Assembly: GCF_932526225.1 (NCBI RefSeq)
Contig: NC_064036.1
Location: 3,473,501 to 3,537,500, forward strand
Origin: Nematostella vectensis
Lineage: Eukaryota; Cnidaria; Anthozoa; Actiniaria; Edwardsiidae
Reading direction: 5' to 3'
DNA: 64,000 nt
The translations under genes were made by a program, and so were the position numbers. The notes beneath the pieces were generated by a model. That model was not told the origin of the DNA and did not search any database. It saw nothing but the letters and a program-made list of their open reading frames with translations. Below, one piece after another: positions 61,601-64,000 of this stretch (position 1 is its first letter; each line of letters begins with the position of its first letter).

Positions 61601-63703
61601 CACTGGACAGCTGACGGACAGTGTGGGGCTGAGAGGACAAAAATCCCTTCCATGGATAGAGACCGTCATCTCTTGTTTAAGCAAAAAAATCCCACCCTCC
61701 CTCTGCCCATCCTATTTTCTCACCACCCAGATCCCGCCTAAAGAAAGGGAATTAAGACAAAAAAGATCTTGGTAACTTTTAAAATAAGCCAAAAACCTCT
61801 AGTTCAGTTTAAACAACCAGTAAAAATGCTGTTTTCAGCTCACCTTTGATTTAGAAGCCAATGATACAATAGTAAGATGTCTCAGCTTTTTTATTTGCAC
61901 TGGTGTGAGTGGAGGGAGGGTTCCCATGTTGTCTAGAAATATGGAGTAAGACCATAACATCCAAGAATATAGAGTAAGAACATGATGTCTAACATGAATA
62001 TGCAGTAAGGCCACAACATCTAAAAATATGGAGTAAGAACATGATGTCTGACATGAACATCAACATCTAAGAATATGGAGTAAAAACATGATGTCTTACA
62101 TGAATATGGAGTAAGGCCCCAACATCTAAGAATATGGAGTAAGAACATGATGTCCGACATGAATATGGAGTAAGGCCACAACATCTAAGAATATGGAGTA
62201 AGAACTTGATGTCTTACATGAATATGGAGTAAGGCCACAAAATCTAAGAATATGGTGTAAGAACATGATGTCTGACAATATGAAGTAAGAACACTGTGTT
62301 GTCTAACAAATAGAGTAAGAACATGATGTCTAACAATATGGAGTAAGAACATGTCTCAGATATGGAGAGGTAAGAGCATGTTGTCTAAGAATATGGAGGG
62401 GTAAAAACATGTTGTCTAAGAATATGAAGAGGTAAGAACATGATGTCTAAGAATATGGAGAGGTAAGAACATGTTGTCTAAGAATATGGAGAGGTAAGAA
62501 CATGTTGTCAAAGAATGTAGAGTAAGAACATGATGTCTAAGAATATGGAGAGGTAATAACATTTTGTCTAAGAATATGGAGAGGTATGAACGTGATGTCC
62601 AAGAATATGGAGAGGTAAGAACATGTTGCTGATGAATATACGTATAAGAACATGTTGTCTAAGTATGTGGTTTTAGCATTTCATTGCCTTAGCAGCACGA
62701 ATGACAACACTATGTCAAGGACTGTCATATACCTTTATAATCTGTATAGGTTCCAAATGCAAAGATGTTGAGCAGCTGCCAAAATGGAGCATTCTCTGTT
62801 TTTGCCAGCTACAAAATAACCACAATTTTATAAATACCATGTAACTGATTTTGTACAATATTATGTAAGGTGCTGATTAAAGTGTGCCAAAATAGTAACA
62901 TGCATTGTAAAGTTTGGAACTGGGAGGTCAATTTTTGTTGTTGTGATAATCATTATGAAGTATATAACAAACAACCTTTGCAGTATCACATGAAAGGATA
63001 GGACAAGCATATGTGACATATTTGGGGGGTCAGTCCCCCCATCCCCTTTAGAGCCCTCCCATGCTGAGCACTATCTACTGCATATTGATTGCTGATTTCT
63101 TGCCTCCCATCAGCTCCCACAAGAAAGGTTACCAGTAAACCTTTATTTAAAAAAAGAATAAAGTTGTCTCTTTTCAAGAAAATTACAAAACACAATGTTC
63201 TTCAACAGCAAAGTAGATACCACACTTATGCATAGCTGTCAACCCAACTTGGACAAAAAATCTTGTGAAATCAGGTGAAATACAGTAAATATGTGAAAAA
63301 AAAACTAGAGAGCCAATGCGGGTGAATACAGAGAATGTATAAACATTCTCACAAAAATCTTGTGACACCCACCTAAAGCGGGTGAGTTGACAGCTATACT
63401 TATGTAAAACTTAATTGAAATCCTGCATTTTACTCTCACAGTAGACTTATATATGAATCTAAATAACACACTAAAATCTCTAGAAGCTGACACCAACCAT
63501 GAAACCAATTTTTGTTAATCTAAGGAATCTAAGTATACCTCTTGGATATTGGACATTTCAATTAATTCACCAAAGACGTATAATGCTGGGGCTTCCAGAA
63601 CCTGTTTAATCAGGGCAGTAAGAGCTGCCCCCCTTGCTGACTTGGCCAATAAGACATACTGTTCTAGCTGGTGGCTGTGGCCTTTAATGTCCTTCTCTGT
63701 CAT
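58605..63703 (-). CDS. COPS7: COP9 signalosome subunit 7
   Basis: Subunit of the COP9 signalosome, which removes NEDD8 from cullin ubiquitin ligases in nucleus and cytosol. Eight exons: 63703-63539, 62808-62733, 61932-61844, 61054-60995, 60811-60669, 59638-59533, 59121-58991, 58650-58605; 271 aa (human paralogs 264-275). Visible: [102 protein letters not shown] and VEYAMGRDI, which form the PCI domain, then a Lys/Gln-rich helical tail and a C-terminus [10 protein letters not shown] like vertebrate COPS7A. An invertebrate single gene would be ancestral to the A and B forms. The exon 3 acceptor is next to an array that copies it. The window ends about 300 bases upstream of the start. Confidence 0.94.
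61145..61268. repeat. 54 bp two-copy duplication in COPS7 intron 3
   Basis: TTTTTTGCTTGGGTTTTTTA followed by GTCTTCAGATACAGTATATA occurs twice in direct orientation. Confidence 0.8.
61925..62675 (-). repeat. tandem array next to the COPS7 exon 3 acceptor
   Basis: Diverged units of about 30-60 bases built from AAGAATATGGAGTAAGAACATGATGTCT on plus. On minus, several copies read CCATATTCTTAGACAACATG, matching the real junction CCATATTTCTAG|ACAACATG of exon 3, so they include the acceptor and the first 8 exon bases. Confidence 0.8.
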
Positions 63704-64000
63704 CCTTTATCATATGAACATACAAAACCTGTTGGGGAAAATACTATCACTTGAAAGTGTGCAAAACTATGCTATGTAATTATGAAGCCAGACTACCCCA
63801 TCTCAACAAATTACAACTTATCACTTCTTGTACATTCTTTCACTGTGGTCTCCACAATTATATTCATATATAAAACGAGGGGAGAATGGAGTAATCTAGC
63901 TGAAAGGATAGTACTAAGGCGTTGCAATGCTAAAGGAAGCTAATGACTTACTTAAAGTACTTACTTAAGTTAAGCTTACTATTGTCAAAAAAAGATGAAA
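63704..64000. other. COPS7 upstream flank
   Basis: AT-rich sequence upstream of the COPS7 start. No clear core promoter motif and no further gene seen before the window ends. Confidence 0.4.

Overview
The window is eukaryotic, and animal. Its genes are split by GT-AG introns of animal size, there are no operons, and every recognisable protein is a conserved metazoan one. An invertebrate, most likely an anthozoan cnidarian such as a Nematostella-type sea anemone, fits the short multi-exon genes, the many small palindromic DNA transposons, the 2A-bearing non-LTR retrotransposon and the AT-rich introns. The species is an inference. All exon structures were assembled by hand from splice sites, reading phase and remembered family sequences; all phases close.

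Layout. DHFR (530-2473, minus, 6 exons, 187 aa) and CPT1 (2878-15377, plus, 14 exons, about 790 aa) are divergent from a 400 bp promoter region with an E2F-type site at the DHFR start. A 42 bp minisatellite (15.7-17.6 kb) and a decayed LINE (17.6-21.1 kb, minus) follow. MASTL/Greatwall kinase (21278-29317, minus, 14 exons, about 782 aa) comes next. From 31.5 to 37.7 kb there are four unrelated tandem arrays, which run into a 2 kb open coding exon of unknown function (37691-39769, plus). GCAT (40874-46458, minus, 12 exons, 421 aa) and BET1 (46679-49888, plus, 4 exons, 114 aa) share a 220 bp divergent promoter. After transposon-rich intergenic DNA come a calmodulin-family gene (53420-56638, minus) and COPS7 (58605-63703, minus, 8 exons, 271 aa). 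The genes are housekeeping genes of different pathways: folate, fatty-acid oxidation, mitosis, threonine/glycine metabolism, ER-Golgi SNARE, calcium signalling and the COP9 signalosome. They show no evident shared function.

The most striking pattern is that tandem arrays repeatedly sit exactly across exon-intron junctions. Three lie in CPT1 (exon 9 donor, exon 10 acceptor, exon 14 acceptor) and one each in MASTL (exon 9 donor), GCAT (exon 8 acceptor) and COPS7 (exon 3 acceptor). Each array copies the splice site plus a piece of the adjoining exon, so the true junction is flanked by up to nine decoy splice sites. In CPT1 exon 14 the in-frame decoys all end in a stop after six codons. Other notable items are six perfect CRE octamers in a calmodulin-gene intron, a hammerhead-ribozyme-like core inside a palindrome at 30.6 kb, nested foldback transposons in a BET1 intron, and a homopolymer frameshift at the end of the unknown coding exon.
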